Below, in pieces: positions 52,158 through 64,000 of a stretch of DNA of 64,000 bases. The stretch is taken from positions 47,501 through 111,500 of the forward strand of contig JAJFZO010000305.1 of the NCBI GenBank assembly GCA_021397835.1, in the 5' to 3' direction. The translations under genes were made by a program, and so were the position numbers. A model generated the notes under the pieces. The model had not been told where the DNA came from. It searched no databases and worked only from the letters and a program-made list of their open reading frames with translations. Within the stretch, counting starts at the first letter, position 1, and each line of letters starts with the position of its first letter. The DNA comes from Moringa oleifera (Eukaryota > Streptophyta > Magnoliopsida > Brassicales > Moringaceae).

Positions 52158-53306
52158 AGTCAGACCCTTAAATCTGGGTGCCGAGGCATAGGCGTGGTGA
52201 GTCTTGCTCCATGCCCAGACCTACAAGTGTGGAGGGCCACACTAGCAAGGCAAAAACGCATGAGTTTGATATGGGAACGAATGCGGGAGACTTGGTGAGA
52301 AATTGAGTTTCATACTCACAGTGGCGAGATACGCTGATGAGCTGGGAATGTTGTGGAGTGAGGGATAAAGCACACAAAAAGACCCACAAGCCCGCTTAAG
52401 GGGAAAGCGGCAGAGACGCCTCAAGCAAGCACCAGAATATGGTGGTGCGAATATATCCGGTGACGGGAACACAGGGCAGAATCCGGGAACAGAGCTTGGC
52501 ATGGATGAAAAGTCCAGCAAGCGAAGATATTCCACAAAGTAAGGATATGGCTATTGGCTAGAGGAGGATCAAGGCGGTAGAAGAATAAGAATGAGATGTC
52601 TATCCCGATAGCCAAGGGAGAGAAGGCTCGAGAAGAGTCCTGAACGGGAACCACCTCCTCAAGCCTATCTAAACCAGTTGAAACTGGATAAGAAGACTTG
52701 GAGAAGACTTCAAAGGAGATGAGATCCTTGACTCAAGGAGAGTCCTTGCAGGAGAAGGATGCTATCAAAATATCCTTCACTCACGGAGAGTGCTTATAGG
52801 AGAAGGATGCTATCCAGATGGAGAGTCCTTCCGGGAAGAGGATGCTATCCAAATATCCTTGACTCATGGAGAGTCCTTGCGGGAGGAGGATGCTATCTAA
52901 ACTTTGAAGAAAAGCCTCAATGGGATAAAGATTCATGATCAAGATTGGGTGGCCTATCCGAATAACGTAGGATAACTAAGAGAGAGTGTTTGAGTAGGAC
53001 ACTCCTCAACTAGTATAAAAAGGGGGCTTGGGTTCATTTGTAAACACATTAAGTAATAAAAACTCAAGTGTGGGCAGCTAGAGGCTTTGGGTACTCTTAG
53101 GGAAAGACCCTTCTTTTGTAAAGAGTTCCTTTATTGTCAATAAAGTTTCAGAAAGAGTTCTCGTAATACTGTCTCCTTACTCTGCATCTGCATTATTGTC
53201 TCTTCTTCTTCGCTTGGTGTGAGCTCAGAAAGTTAGGCTGGCTAGGTGGACGCAGTTAGCGCCATCATACTAGGGTTGCGCTGATCCCGCAACAAACGAT
53301 GTGACA
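52158..53306 (+). repeat. 3' LTR of plus-strand chromovirus
   Basis: This 1149-bp LTR starts AGTCAGACCC (mutated TGTCAGACCC) and ends GATGTGACA. It has a TATA box at 53014 and AATAAA at 53139-53144. Over its last 340 bp it differs from the 5' LTR at roughly two dozen positions by hand count. It has four copies of the internal 48-bp repeat against five in the 5' LTR. Confidence 0.92.
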
Positions 53307-53506
53307 CTGTGCAAGCGGCCCATGCTGTACCTTCTGGGGGCTGCCAAAGGGTGCCTCTTGTGCCCAGGGTCCGTGCGATGCGGCTCCCCTTGTTCACTCG
53401 CTGGGAACCATGTCGTGGGGCAGGGACGAGGGGCTAGCTCACAATGGGCGCTTGTTTCCTGGCTGGCGTGCCCACCGCTGTTGCAAGCTGGGCAAGCAGG
53501 CCTTGA

Positions 53507-55860
53507 CATGCCTGCTGGGGGCTGCCGAGGCATGCCTCCCATGCCCAGGGCCCGTGTGACACGGATCCCCAGGCTCGCTCGCATGGCACTATGTTCAGGG
53601 GTAGGGACGATGGGGCTGGCCCGCGATGGGTGCCTGTGGCCAGGCTGGCGCGCCCACCACTCCCACACACTGGTCGGGCAGCCCTTGCCATGCCTGCTGG
53701 GGGCTGCCGAGGTGTGCCTCCTGTGCCCAGGGTCCGTGCGACGCGGCTCCCCTGGCTTGCTCGCTGGGCACTATGTCGAGGTGCTGGCACACGAGCGGTG
53801 CCCGCAGCCTTGCTAGCGCGCACAACGCTGCATCACGCTGGGCAAGTAGCCCATGTCGTGCCTGCAGGGGGCTGCAGAGGCATGCCTCCTATGCCCAGTG
53901 TCTGTGCGTTGCACCTCCCCTGGCTCGCTCGCTGGGCACCATGTCAAGGGGCAGGGACAAGGGGGCTGGCTCACGATGGGTGCCCATGGCCTGGCTAACG
54001 CACACACCGTTGCCGCGCACTTAGCAAGAAGCCCATGCCATGCCAGTTGAGGGCTGTTGAGGCATGCCTTCCATGCCCAGTGTCCGTGCGACATGGCTCC
54101 CCTGGCTCACTCGCTGGGCACCATGTCTAGGGGCAGGGATGAGGGGGCTGGCCCATGATGGGCACCCGTGAGGCCTGGCTGGCGCGCCCACTGCTGCCGC
54201 ACGCTAGGCAAGCAGCCCATGCCATGCCTCTTGGGTGCTGCGAGGCATGACTCTCATGTCCAGGGTCCGTGCGGTGCGGCTCCAGTGGCTGGCTCACAAT
54301 GGGAGCCTGTGGCCTGCCTGGCGCGCCCAGTGCTGCCGCACACTGGGCACTTGGCCAATGCCGTGCATGCCGGCGGCTGCTGAGGCATGCCTCCCATGCC
54401 CAGGGTCCGTGCGACATGGCTCCCCTGGCTCGTACGCTAGGCACCAAGTGGAGGGGCAGGGACGAGGGTTCTTGTCGCGATGGGCGCCCGTGGCCTGGCT
54501 GGCTCGCCCACAGCATCTGCACGCTGGGCAACCAGCCCATGCCATGCCTGTAGGGGGCTTTGAGGCATGCCTCCCGTGCCCAGGATCCGTGCGACACTAC
54601 TCCCCTAGCTGTCTCGATAAGCACCATGTCGAGGGGCAGGGATGAGGGGGCTGGCTCGCGATGGGCGCCCGTGGCCTGGCTGGCGAGCCCACTGCTGCAG
54701 CATGTTGTGCAAGCAGCCCATGCCAAGCCTACTGGGGGCTACCAAGGCATGCCTCCCATGCCAGGGTCTGTGCGACATGGCTCCCCTGGCACTCTCGCTG
54801 GACACCATGTCGAGGGGCATGGACGAGTGCTCTGGCTCGCCGTGGGCGCCCGTGGCATGGCTGGCGTGGCCACAGCTGCCGCACTCTTGGCAAGCAGCCC
54901 ATGCCATGCCTGCTGGGGGTTGTGAGGCATGCCTTGTGTGCCCAGGGTCCGTGCGACGTGGCTCCGTAAGCTCGCTTGATGGGCACCATGTCGAGGGGCA
55001 TGGACGAGGGGTCTGGCCTACGATTGGCGCCCGTGGCCTGGCTGGCATGCCCACAACTGCTGCATGCTTGGCAAGCAGCCCATGCCATGCCTACTGGGGG
55101 CAGCCGAGGCATGCCTCCCGTGCCCAGGGTCTATGCGACACGGCTCCCCTGGCACGCTCACTGGGCACCATGTCGAGGGGCATGGACGAGGGGTCTGGCT
55201 CGCGATGGGCGCCCGTGGCATGGCTGGCGCGCCCACTGCTGCCACACTTTAGGCAAGCAGCCGATGCCGTGCCATCTGGGGGCTGTGAGGCATGCCTCCT
55301 GTGCCCAGGGTCCATGCAATGCGACTCCCCTGGCTCGCTCGCTGGCCGCCATGTCGAGTGGCAGGGACGAAGGGCAGGCTCGCAATGGGCGCCTGTGGCA
55401 TGGCAGGCGTGCCCAATGCTGCCACACACTGGGCACTTGGCCAATGAAGTGCCTGCTGGGGGCTGCCGAGGCATGCCTCCCGTGCCTAGGGCCTGTGCGA
55501 CGTGGCTCCCCAGGCTTGCTCGCTGGGCACTATGTCGAGGGGCAGGGACGAGGAGGCTGGCACGCTATGGGTGCCCGTGGCCTAGCTGGCGTGCCCACCG
55601 CTCCTGCACGCTGGGCAAGCAGCCCTTGCTGTGCCTGCTGGGGGCTGCCGAGGTGTGCCTCCCATGCCCAGGGTCCATTTGACATCGGTCCCCGGGCTTG
55701 CTCGCTGGGCACCATGTCGAGTTTCTTGCTCGCAATAGGAGCCCGCAGCCTGGCTGGCGCGCCAACCGCTGCAACACGCTGGGCAAGTAGCACATGCCAT
55801 GCCTGCAGGGGGCTGTGGAGGCATGCCTCCCATGCCCAGGGTCCGTGCGATGCACCTCCC
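53507..55860. repeat. Higher-order repeat, 1941-bp period
   Basis: Markers ccccaggct(c/t)gctcgc at 53567 and 55508, and gcacctcccctggctcgct at 53911 and 55852, are both 1941 bp apart. The monomer between them containing gcccttgc and ccgaggtgtgcc is shared as well. This corresponds to about eleven monomers. Confidence 0.72.
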
Positions 55861-58800
55861 CTGGCTCGCTAGCTGGGCACCATGTTGAGGGGCAGGGACG
55901 AGGGGGCTGGCTCGCGATGGGCACCCGTGGCCTGGCTGGTGCGCACACGGCTGCTACACACTGGGCAAGCAGGCCATGCCATGCCTGCTAGGGGTTGCTA
56001 AGGCATGCCTTCCGTACCCAGGGTCTGTGTGACGTGGCTCCCCTGGCTTGCTCGCCGGGCACTATGTCGAGGGATAAGGACAAGGGGGCTGGCTCGCAAT
56101 GGGCGTCGTGGCCTGGCTGGCACCCCCACTGCAGTCTCAAGCTGGGCAAGCAGCCCTTGCCGTTCCTGCTGGGGGCTTCCGAGGCATGCCCCTCGTGCCC
56201 AGGGTCTGTGTAACGTAGCTCCCCTGGCTCGCTCGTTTGGCACTATGTCAAGGGGCTGGCTCGCGATTGGCGCCAGTGGCCTGGCTGGCCCGCCTACTGC
56301 CCCCGCAAGCTGGGAAAGCAGCCGATGCTGCGCCTGCTGGGGGCCACCGAGGCTTGCCTCCCATGCCCAGGGTCCGTGCGACGCGGCTCCATGGCTCCCT
56401 CGTTGGGCACTATGTCAAAGGGCTGGCTCATGGTGGGCACCCGTGGCCTTGCTGGCGTGCCCACCGCTGCCGCACGCTGGGCAAGCAGCCCAAGCCGTGC
56501 CTGCTGACGGCTGTCGAGGCATGCCTCCCGTGCCCAGGTTACCTGCGATGCGGCTCCCTGGCTCACTCGCTGGGCACTTTGTCGAGGTGTTGGCTTGTGA
56601 TGGGCGCCCGTGGGTTGGCTGGCGCGCCCACCGCTGCCGCACGCTGGGCAAGCAGCCCACGCCGTGCATGCTGGAGGCTGCCAAGGCATGCCTCCCATGC
56701 CCAGGGTCTGTGCGATGCGGCTCCACGGGCTCGCTCGCTGGGCACTATGCCGAGGGGCTGGCTCGCGATGGACGCCCGTGGCCTTGCTGGCGCACGCAAC
56801 GCATTTACACGCTATGCAAGCAGCCCATGCCGTGCCTGCTAGGGGCTGCTAAGGCATGCCTCTCATGCCCATGGTGCCCTGGTTCGCATGCTCAGCACTA
56901 TGTCGAGGGGCAGGGACGAGGGGGCTGGCTCGTGATGGGTGCCCGTGGCCTGGCTGGCGCGCCCACCATTGCAACACGCTGGGCAAGCAGCCCATGCCGT
57001 GCCTGTAGGGGGTTGCCGAGGCATGCCTCCCGTTCCAAGGGCCCATGCGACACGGCTCCTCAGGCTCGCTTGCTTGGCACTATGTTGAGCGACAGGGACA
57101 AGGGGGCTGGCCAGTGTCGGGTGCCCGTGGCCTGGCTGGCGCACTCACTGCTCCCGCACGCTGGGCAAGCAGCCCTTTCTGTGCCTGCTGGGGGCTGCCG
57201 AGGTCTGCCTCCTGTGCCCAGGGTCCGTGCAATGCGTCTCCCCTGGATCGCTTACTGGGCACTATGTCGTGGGGCTGGCTCGCGATGGGTGCCTGTGGCC
57301 TGGCTGACATGCCTACTGCCCCCTTACACTGTGCAAGCAGCGCATGCCGTGCCTCCTGGGCACTGCAAGGCATGCCTCCCATGCCTACGGTCTATGCAAG
57401 GTGGCTCCCCTTGCTCACTCGCTGGGAACCATGTTGTGGGTCTGGGACGAGGGGCTGGCTCGCGATGGGCGTCTGTGGCCAGGCTGGCGCGCCCAATGCT
57501 GCCGCATGATGGGCACTTGGCCAATGCCGTGCCTGCTGGGGGCTGCCGAGGCATGTCTCCTGTGCCCAGGGTCCGTGTGACGCGGCTCCCATGGTTCGCT
57601 CGCTGGGCGCCATGTTGAGGGGCACGGATGATAGGGTTGCCGAGGCTTGCCACCCATGCCCTGGGTCCATGCAACGCAGCTCCCCTGGCTAGCTCGCTGG
57701 GCACCATGTCGAGGGGCAGGGATGAGGGGGCTGGGTCATGATGGGCACCAGTGGCCTTGCTGGCGCGCCACCGCTGTTGCAGGCAGGGCAAGCAGCCCAT
57801 GCCATACCTGCTGGGGGCTGCCGAGGCATGCCACCCATGCCCAGGGTCCGTGCGATGCTGCTCCCCTGGCAAGCTCGCGGGACACCATGTCGAAGGGCAG
57901 GGACGAGGGGGCTAGCTTGTAATTGGCATCCGTGGCCTGGCTGGCACGCCCACGCTGCCATACACTGGGCAAGCAGCCCATGCCGTGCCTTCTAGGGGCT
58001 GCCGAGGCATGCCTCCCGTGCCCAGGGTGCGTGCAACGTGGCTCCCCTGGCTCGCTTGGTGGTCTCTATGTCGAGGGGCATGGGCGACGGGGCTGCCTCA
58101 CAATGGGCACCCGTGGCCTGGCTGGAGCGCCCACCACTTTCGCATGCTGTGCAAGCAGCCCATGCCATGCCTACTGGGGGCTGCCGGGGCATGCCATCCA
58201 TGCCTAGGGTCCAAGCGACGCGGTTCCCCTGGCTCACTCGCTGGGCAGTAAGTCGAGGGGCAGGGACGAGGGGGCTGCTGAGGCATGCCTCCCAACCCAG
58301 GGTCCGTGCGACACGGCTCCCCTGGCTTGCACGCTGGGCACCATGTCGAGGGGTCGGGACAAGGGGGCTGGCTGGCGATGGGTGCCCGTGGCCTGGCTAG
58401 CATGCCCACCACTGCCCCACGCTGGGAAAGAAGCCCATTCCGTGCCTGCTGGAGGCTGCCGAGGCATGCCTCCTGTGCCCATGGTCCGTGCGATGTGGCT
58501 CCCCTGCCTCGCTTGCTAGGCACCATGTTGAGGGGAGGGGACAAGGGGGATGGCTCGCGATGTGCGCCCGTGGCCTGGCTGGGGTTCCCACCGGTGCCGC
58601 ACGCTGGGCAAGCAGCCCATGCCATGCCTGCTGGGGGCTGTGAGGCATGCCTCCTTTGCCCATTGTCCATGCGACGCAGCTCTACTGGCTCGCTCGCTGG
58701 GCTTCATGTTGAGGGGCAGGGACGAGGGGGCTGGTTTGAGATGGGCGCCCATGGCCTCGCTGGCGTGCCCACTGCTGTCGCACTCTGGACAAGCTGCCCA

Positions 58801-60000
58801 TGCCGTGCCTGCTAGGGCCTGCTGAGGCTTGCCTCCCGTGACCAGGGCCTGTGTGATGCGGCTCCTCTGGCTCGCTCGCTGGGCACTACGTCGAGGGTCG
58901 GGGACGAGTGGGCTGGCACGTGATGGGCGCCACTGGCCCGGCTGGCACGCCCATCGCTGTGTATGCTGGGCAATTGGCCCATGCAGTGCCTGCTTGGAGC
59001 TGTCAAGGCATGCCTCCCATGCCCAGGGCCCATACGACTCGGCTCCCCAGCCTCGCTCGCTGGGCAGTAAGTGGAGGAGCAGGGACAAGGGGGCTGGCTC
59101 GGGATGGGCGCCCACAGCTGCTGCATGCCGTGCAAGCAGCCCTTGCCGTGCCTGCTAGGGGCTCCCAAGGTGTGCCTCCACTGCCCAGGGTCCATGCGAC
59201 ACAGCTCCCCTGGCTCGCTCGCTGGGCACTATGTTGAGGGCCAGGGACGAGGGGTTGGCTCGCGATGGCCGCCGGTGGCCTGGCAGGGACGAGGGGGTTC
59301 CGTGCGACGCGGCTCCCCTGGCTCGCTTGCTGGGCACTATGTCGAGGGGCTGGCTCGTGATGGGCGCTCGTGGCATGGCTGGCCCGCCCACCGCTGCTGC
59401 ACACTGGGCAAGCAGCCCATACCGTGCCTGCAGGGGGCTTCTGAGGAATGCGTCCCGTGCCCAGGGTCCATGCGATGCACCTGCCCTGGCTTGCTCACAG
59501 GGCACTATGTCGAGGGGCAGGGACGAGGGGGTTGGCTTGCGATGGCCACCCGTGGACTGGTAGGCGCGACCATCGTGCCGCACGCTGGGCAAACAGCCCA
59601 TGCCGTGCCTAGCAGGGGTTGCCAAGGCATGCCTCCCGTGCCCAGGGTCCATGGGACGCGGCTCCCCTGGCTCATCGCTGGGCACTATGTTGAGGGGCAG
59701 GGACAAGGGAGCTGGCTCGTGATGGGCGCGCATGGCCTGGCTGGCGCGCCTCCCGCTGCTGCAAACTGGGCAACCTGCCCATGCCATGCCTGCTGGGGGC
59801 TTCCGAGGCATGCCACCTATGCCCATGATCTGTGTGACGCGGCTCCCCAAGCTCGCTCGTTGGGCACTTTGCTGAGGGACAGGGACGAGGGGGCTAGCTC
59901 GAGATGGACACCCGTGGCCTTGCTGGCGCGCCCACTGCAGTCGCTACCTGGGCAAGCAGCCCATGCCGTGCCTGCTGGGGGTTGCCAAGGCGTGCCTCCC

Positions 60001-62380
60001 AAGCCCAGGTTCCGTGCGATGCAGCTCCCCAGGTTCACTCGCTGGCCACTATGTCGAGGGGCAGGGATAATGGGGCTGGCTCGCGATGGGCGCTTGTGGC
60101 CTGGCAGGCACTCCCACCACTGCCACACGCTGGGCAAGCAGCCCATGCTGTGCCAGCTGGGGGCAGCTGAGGCAAGCCTCTGGTGCCCAGGGTCCGTGCG
60201 ACGCGGCTCCCTGGCTCGCCCGTTGGGCACTATGTCGAGGGGCGGGCTCATAATGGGCACCCAAGTCCTGGCAGGTGCGCCCACTGCTGTCGCATGCTGG
60301 GCAAGAAGCCCATGCCATGCCTGCTGGGGGCTGTCGAGGCATGCCTCCCGTGCCTAAGGTACACGCGACGTGGCTCCCCTGGCTAGCCCGCTGGGCACTA
60401 TGTCGAGAGGCCGGGACGAGGGGGCTGGCTCGTGATTGGCACCCGTGGCCAGGCTGGCGTGCCCATCGCTGCCGTACGCTGGGCAAGCAGCCCATGGTGT
60501 GCCTGCTGGGGGCTGATGCCCAGGGTCCATGCGTCGCGGCTCCTCAGGCTCGCTCGCTGGGCACTTTGTCGAGGGGGCTTGCTCGCGGGGGGCGCCCATG
60601 GCCCGGCTGGCGTGCCCACCGCTGTCGCACGCTGGGCAAGTAGCACATGCTGCACCAGCTGGGGTCTTCCGCGGCATGCCTCCCATGCCCAAGGTCCGTG
60701 TGATGCGGCACCCCTGGCTCGCTTGCTGGGCACTACGTCGAAGGACTGGGACGAGGGGGCTGGCTCGTGATGGGCACCACTGGCTTGGCTGGCGCACCCA
60801 CCAATGCCACAAGCTTGGCAAGCAGCCCATGCTGTACCTGCTGGAGGGTGCCGAGGCATGCCTCCCATGCCAAGGGTCCAGACGACGTGGCTCACCTGGC
60901 CCGGTTGCTGAGCACTATGTGGAGGTTCGGCGACATGGAGTCTGGCTCGCGATAGGCGTCACTGGCTTGGCTGGCGCGCCCACCGCTGCCGTACACTGGG
61001 CACATGGGCCATGCTGAGCCTGCTGGGGGCTGCCGTGGCATGCCTCCTATGCCCAGTGTCCATCCAACGCGGCTCGCCTTGGTCGCTCGCCGGGCACCAT
61101 GTCGAGAGGCAGGGACGAGGGCCCTGGCTCGAAATGGGCGCCTGTGGCCTGGCTGGGGCGCCCACCGCTACCAAATGCTGGGCAAGCAGCCCATGCCATG
61201 CCATCTGGGGGCTGTGAGGCATGCCTCCAGTGCCCAGGGTCCGTGCGTCGCGACTCCCCTGGCTCGCTCGCTGGGCACAATGTCGAGGGGCTGGCTCGAG
61301 GGGGTTGGCTCGCAATGGCCGCCCGTGGCCAGGTAGGCGCGACCACCACTGCCGCACACTGGGCAAACAGCCCATGCTGTGCCTGGTGGGGGCTGCCAAG
61401 GGATGCCTCCCATGCCAAGGGTCCATGCGACGCAGCTTCCCTGGCTCGCTCGCTGGGCACTATGTTGAGGGGCAGGGACGAGGGGGGTGGCTCGCAATGG
61501 GCGCCCGGGGCCTGGCTGGCGCGCCCACCGCTGCCGCATGCTGTGCAAGAAGCCCATGCCATGCCTGCTGGGAGCTGCCGAGGCAAGGCTCCCATGCACA
61601 GGGTCCATGTGACGCAGCTCTCCTGGCTCGCTCGCTGAGGTCCATGTCGAGGGGCAGGGACGACGGGGCTGGCTCGCGATGGGCGCCGGTCCCCTGCCCG
61701 GCCCCCCCACCACTGTCGCACGCTGGGCAAGCAGACCATGCCGTGCCTGCTGGGGGCTGCCAAGGCATGCCTCCCGTGCCCAGGGTCCATGTGACACGGC
61801 TCCCCTGGCTCTCTCGCTGGGCAGTAAATGGAGGGGCAGGGACAAGGGGGATGGCTCGCGATGGGCGCCCGTGGCCTGGCTTGCGCGCACACCACTGCCG
61901 CACGCTGGGTAACCAGCCCATGCCATGCCTGCTGGGGGTTGCCAAGGCGTGCCTCCCCAGCCCAGGTTTTGTGTGACGCGGCTCCCCAGTTTCACTCGCT
62001 GGGCAGTATGTCGAGGGGCAGGGACAAGGGGGCTGGCTCGCGATGGGCGCCCGTGGTCGGGCAAGCACGCCCACCGCTGCCGCATGCTGGGCAAGCAGCC
62101 CATGCTGTGCCAGCTAGGGGCTGCCGAGGCAAGCCTCTCGTGCCCAGGGTCCATGTGACGCAGCTCCCTGGCTCGCCCGTTGGACACTATGTCGAGGGGC
62201 TGGCTCATAATGGGCGCCCGTGGCCTGGCACGCGCGCCCACCGCTGTCGCACGATGGGCAAGCAGCCCATGCTGTGCCTGCTGGGGGCTGTCGAGGCATG
62301 CCTCCCGTGCCCAGGGTCCACGCGATGTGGCTCCCCTGGCTCGCTCGCTGGGCACTATGTCGAGGGGCCGGGACGAGGGG
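60001..62380. repeat. Higher-order repeat, 1957-bp period
   Basis: Five markers are exactly 1957 bp apart: (a/c)agcccaggtt at 60001/61958, tgccagct(g/a)gggg at 60151/62108, ctcataatgggc at 60247/62204, ctgtcgaggcatgcctcccg at 60331/62288, and ccgggacgagggg at 60411/62368. Markers to the left (59566/61339) are 1773 bp apart, so one monomer was gained or lost. Confidence 0.82.
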
Positions 62381-64000
62381 GCCGGCATGCGATTGGCACC
62401 TGTGGACAGGCTGGCGCACCCACCGCTCCTTCACGCTGGGCAAGCAGCCCATGCCATGCCAACTGGGGGCTGCCTAGGAATGCCACCCGTGCCCAGGGTC
62501 CGTACGTCGCGGCTCCCCTGGCTCGCTCGCTGGGCACAATGTCGAGGGTAGGGATGAGGGGCCTGGCTCGCGAGGGGCTCCCATTTCCTGGCTGGCGCAC
62601 CCACCACTTCCGCATGCTGGGCAGGCGGCCCATGCCGTGCCTGCTGGGGGCTGTGAGGCATGCCTTCCGTGCCCAGGGTCCTTGCGACACGGCTCTCCTG
62701 GCTCGCTTGCTGGGCTCCGTGTCCAGGGGCAGGGACGAGGTGGGTGGCTCGCGATAGGCGCCCGTGGCCTTGCTGGCGCACCCACCGCTGCCGCACACTG
62801 GGCAAGAAGCCCATGCCATGCCTGCTGGGGGCTGCCGAGTCATGCCTCCCATGCCCAAGATCCATGCGACGCGGCTCCCTGGCTCGACCGCTGGTCAATA
62901 TGTTATGGGGCTTGCTCGTGATGGGCGCTTGTGGCATCGCCGGCGTTCGCGCCACTGCCGCACGATGGGCAATCCGCCCATGCCGTGCCTGCTGGGGGTC
63001 GCCGAGGCGTGCCTTCCGTCCGCAGAGTCCGTGCGACGTGGCTCCCGTGGCTCGCTCGCTGGTTACTACGTCTACGTGCTGGCCCGCAATGGGTGACCGT
63101 GGCCTGGCTGGCACTCCCATCGCTGCCTCACACTGGGCAAGCAGACCATGCCATGCCTGCTGGGGGCTGCCGAGGCATGCCTCCCATGCCCAGGGTCCGT
63201 GCGACATGGCTCTCCTGGCTCGCTCGCTGGGCACTATGTCGAGGGGCTGGCTCGTGATGGGCGCCCGTCGCCTGGCAGGCACGCCGGCCGCTGCTGCATG
63301 CTGGGCAAGCAGCCCATGCCGTGCCTGCTGGGGGCTGTAAAGGCATGCCTCCTATGCCCAGGGTCCATGCGACGTGGCTCCCCTGGCTCGCTCACTTGGC
63401 ACCATGTCAAGGGGGAGGGGCGAGGGGCTGGCTCACGATGTGCGCCCGTGGCCTGGCTGGCGCGCCCACCCCTGTCGCACGCTGGGCAAACAGCCCATGC
63501 TGTGCCTGCTGGGGGCTGCTGAGATGAGCCTCCCGTGCCCAGGGTCCATGCCACGTGGCTCCCCTGGCTCGCTCCCTGGTTACTATGTCGAGGGGCTGGC
63601 TCGCAATGGGCGCCCGTGGCCTGGCTGGCGTGCCCACCGCTGCCGCATGCGGGGTAAGCAGCCTATGTCATGCCTTCTGGGGGCTGCCAAGGCATGACTC
63701 CCGTGCCCAGGGTCCTTGCGACACAGCTCCCCTGGCTCACTCGCTGGTTACTATGACGAGGGGCCTGCTCGCGATGGGCGCCCGTGGCCTGGCTGGCGCG
63801 CCCACCGCTACCGCACACTGGACAAGCAGACCTTGCCGTGCCTGCTGGGGCCTGCCAAGGCATGCCTCCCATGCCCAGGGTCCATGCGACGTGGCTCCCA
63901 TGGCTCGCTCGCTTGGCACTATGTCGAGGGGCAGGGACGAGGGGCTGGCTCGCGATGGGCACCCGTGGCCTGGCTGGCGCGCCCGCCGCTGCTGCATGCT

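Larger units (their letters stand above)
48901..53306 (+). mobile_element. Chromovirus copy, plus strand, internally deleted
   Basis: The element has both LTRs, an initiator-Met primer site, gag, protease, and a direct join to the integrase C-terminus and a broken chromodomain. Reverse transcriptase, RNase H and the integrase core (roughly 2.6 kb) are missing, so it depended on other copies for movement. It belongs to the same family as the minus-strand copies. The first 17 or so bases of the 5' LTR are absent, and no target duplication can be seen. It interrupts the intergenic repeats rather than the 18S gene. Confidence 0.93.
53307..64000. repeat. Intergenic spacer tandem repeat array, right part (about 60 monomers)
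   Basis: Continuation of the array after the retroelement, running off the window end. From about 53900 to 58700 the variant gggcaccatgtcgagg is common; further right gggcactatgtcgagg prevails again. Monomers with and without the 14-bp gcagggacgaggg segment alternate. The first 450 bp resemble 48458-48900 to the left of the element. No gene or other element is seen in the array. Confidence 0.92.

Noticed and set aside
56005..57618. Open frame of about 537 residues within the right-hand array
   Set aside because: It lies entirely in 168/182-bp repeats, has open frames on the other strand as well, and its residues repeat with the monomer. It is a by-product of GC-rich repeats with few stops.
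1..64000. 5S rRNA or tRNA genes within the spacers
   Set aside because: No 5S or tRNA internal promoter pattern was recognised in the spacers on either strand. The only tRNA-like words are the 12-bp primer sites of the retroelements.

Overview
The window is nuclear DNA of a land plant, most likely a flowering plant. It is a run of degenerate 45S ribosomal DNA (rDNA) units, all transcribed from the minus strand, with copies of one Ty3/gypsy chromovirus LTR retrotransposon embedded in them. The plant assignment rests on recognisable 18S, 5.8S and 26S segments, the seed-plant ITS1 motif ending in CAAGGAA, and plant-type retroelement domains. The species cannot be named. No functional protein-coding gene of the host was found. 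The many long open frames in the GC-rich parts are by-products of a tandem repeat.

On the plus strand the units read backwards: 18S 3' end to 5' end, external spacer, intergenic repeats, 26S 3' end to 5' end, ITS2, 5.8S, ITS1. The layout is as follows. (1) 1-5252 holds two strongly shortened units: 18S/26S chimera, ITS2, 5.8S, ITS1, 18S fragment, spacer with about one repeat monomer, 26S 3' end, ITS2, 5.8S, ITS1 remnant, 18S. (2) 5253-9966 is the 3' half of a minus-strand chromovirus (LTR, pol, part of gag), inserted in the 18S and fused at its other end to intergenic repeats. (3) 9967-14443 is a repeat array with a 1091-bp higher-order period. (4) 14661-18208 is a 26S 3' part fused to an 18S 5' part that carries a solo LTR. 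(5) 18209-25603 is external spacer, a short repeat array, a near-complete 26S, ITS2, 5.8S, ITS1 and an 18S 3' part. (6) 25604-30497 is the 5' half of a second minus-strand chromovirus (pol, gag, primer site, 5' LTR). (7) 30567-38893 is a short repeat array followed by the most complete unit: 26S, ITS2, 5.8S, ITS1 and a full-length 18S interrupted by a solo LTR. (8) 38894-64000 is its external spacer and a very long intergenic spacer. That spacer has more than 100 repeat monomers and contains a plus-strand, internally deleted copy of the same chromovirus at 48901-53306.

The main biological observation is that every 18S segment reaching one position, about nucleotide 345 of the gene, is split there by the same LTR family with the same GTAGG flank. 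This points to one ancient insertion spread by amplification or homogenisation of an already inactive rDNA lineage. Repeat number per spacer ranges from about one to over one hundred. Three local higher-order periods (1091, 1415 and 1941/1957 bp) show repeated unequal exchange. Boundaries of rRNA segments were placed by eye from conserved ends and may be off by a few bases.
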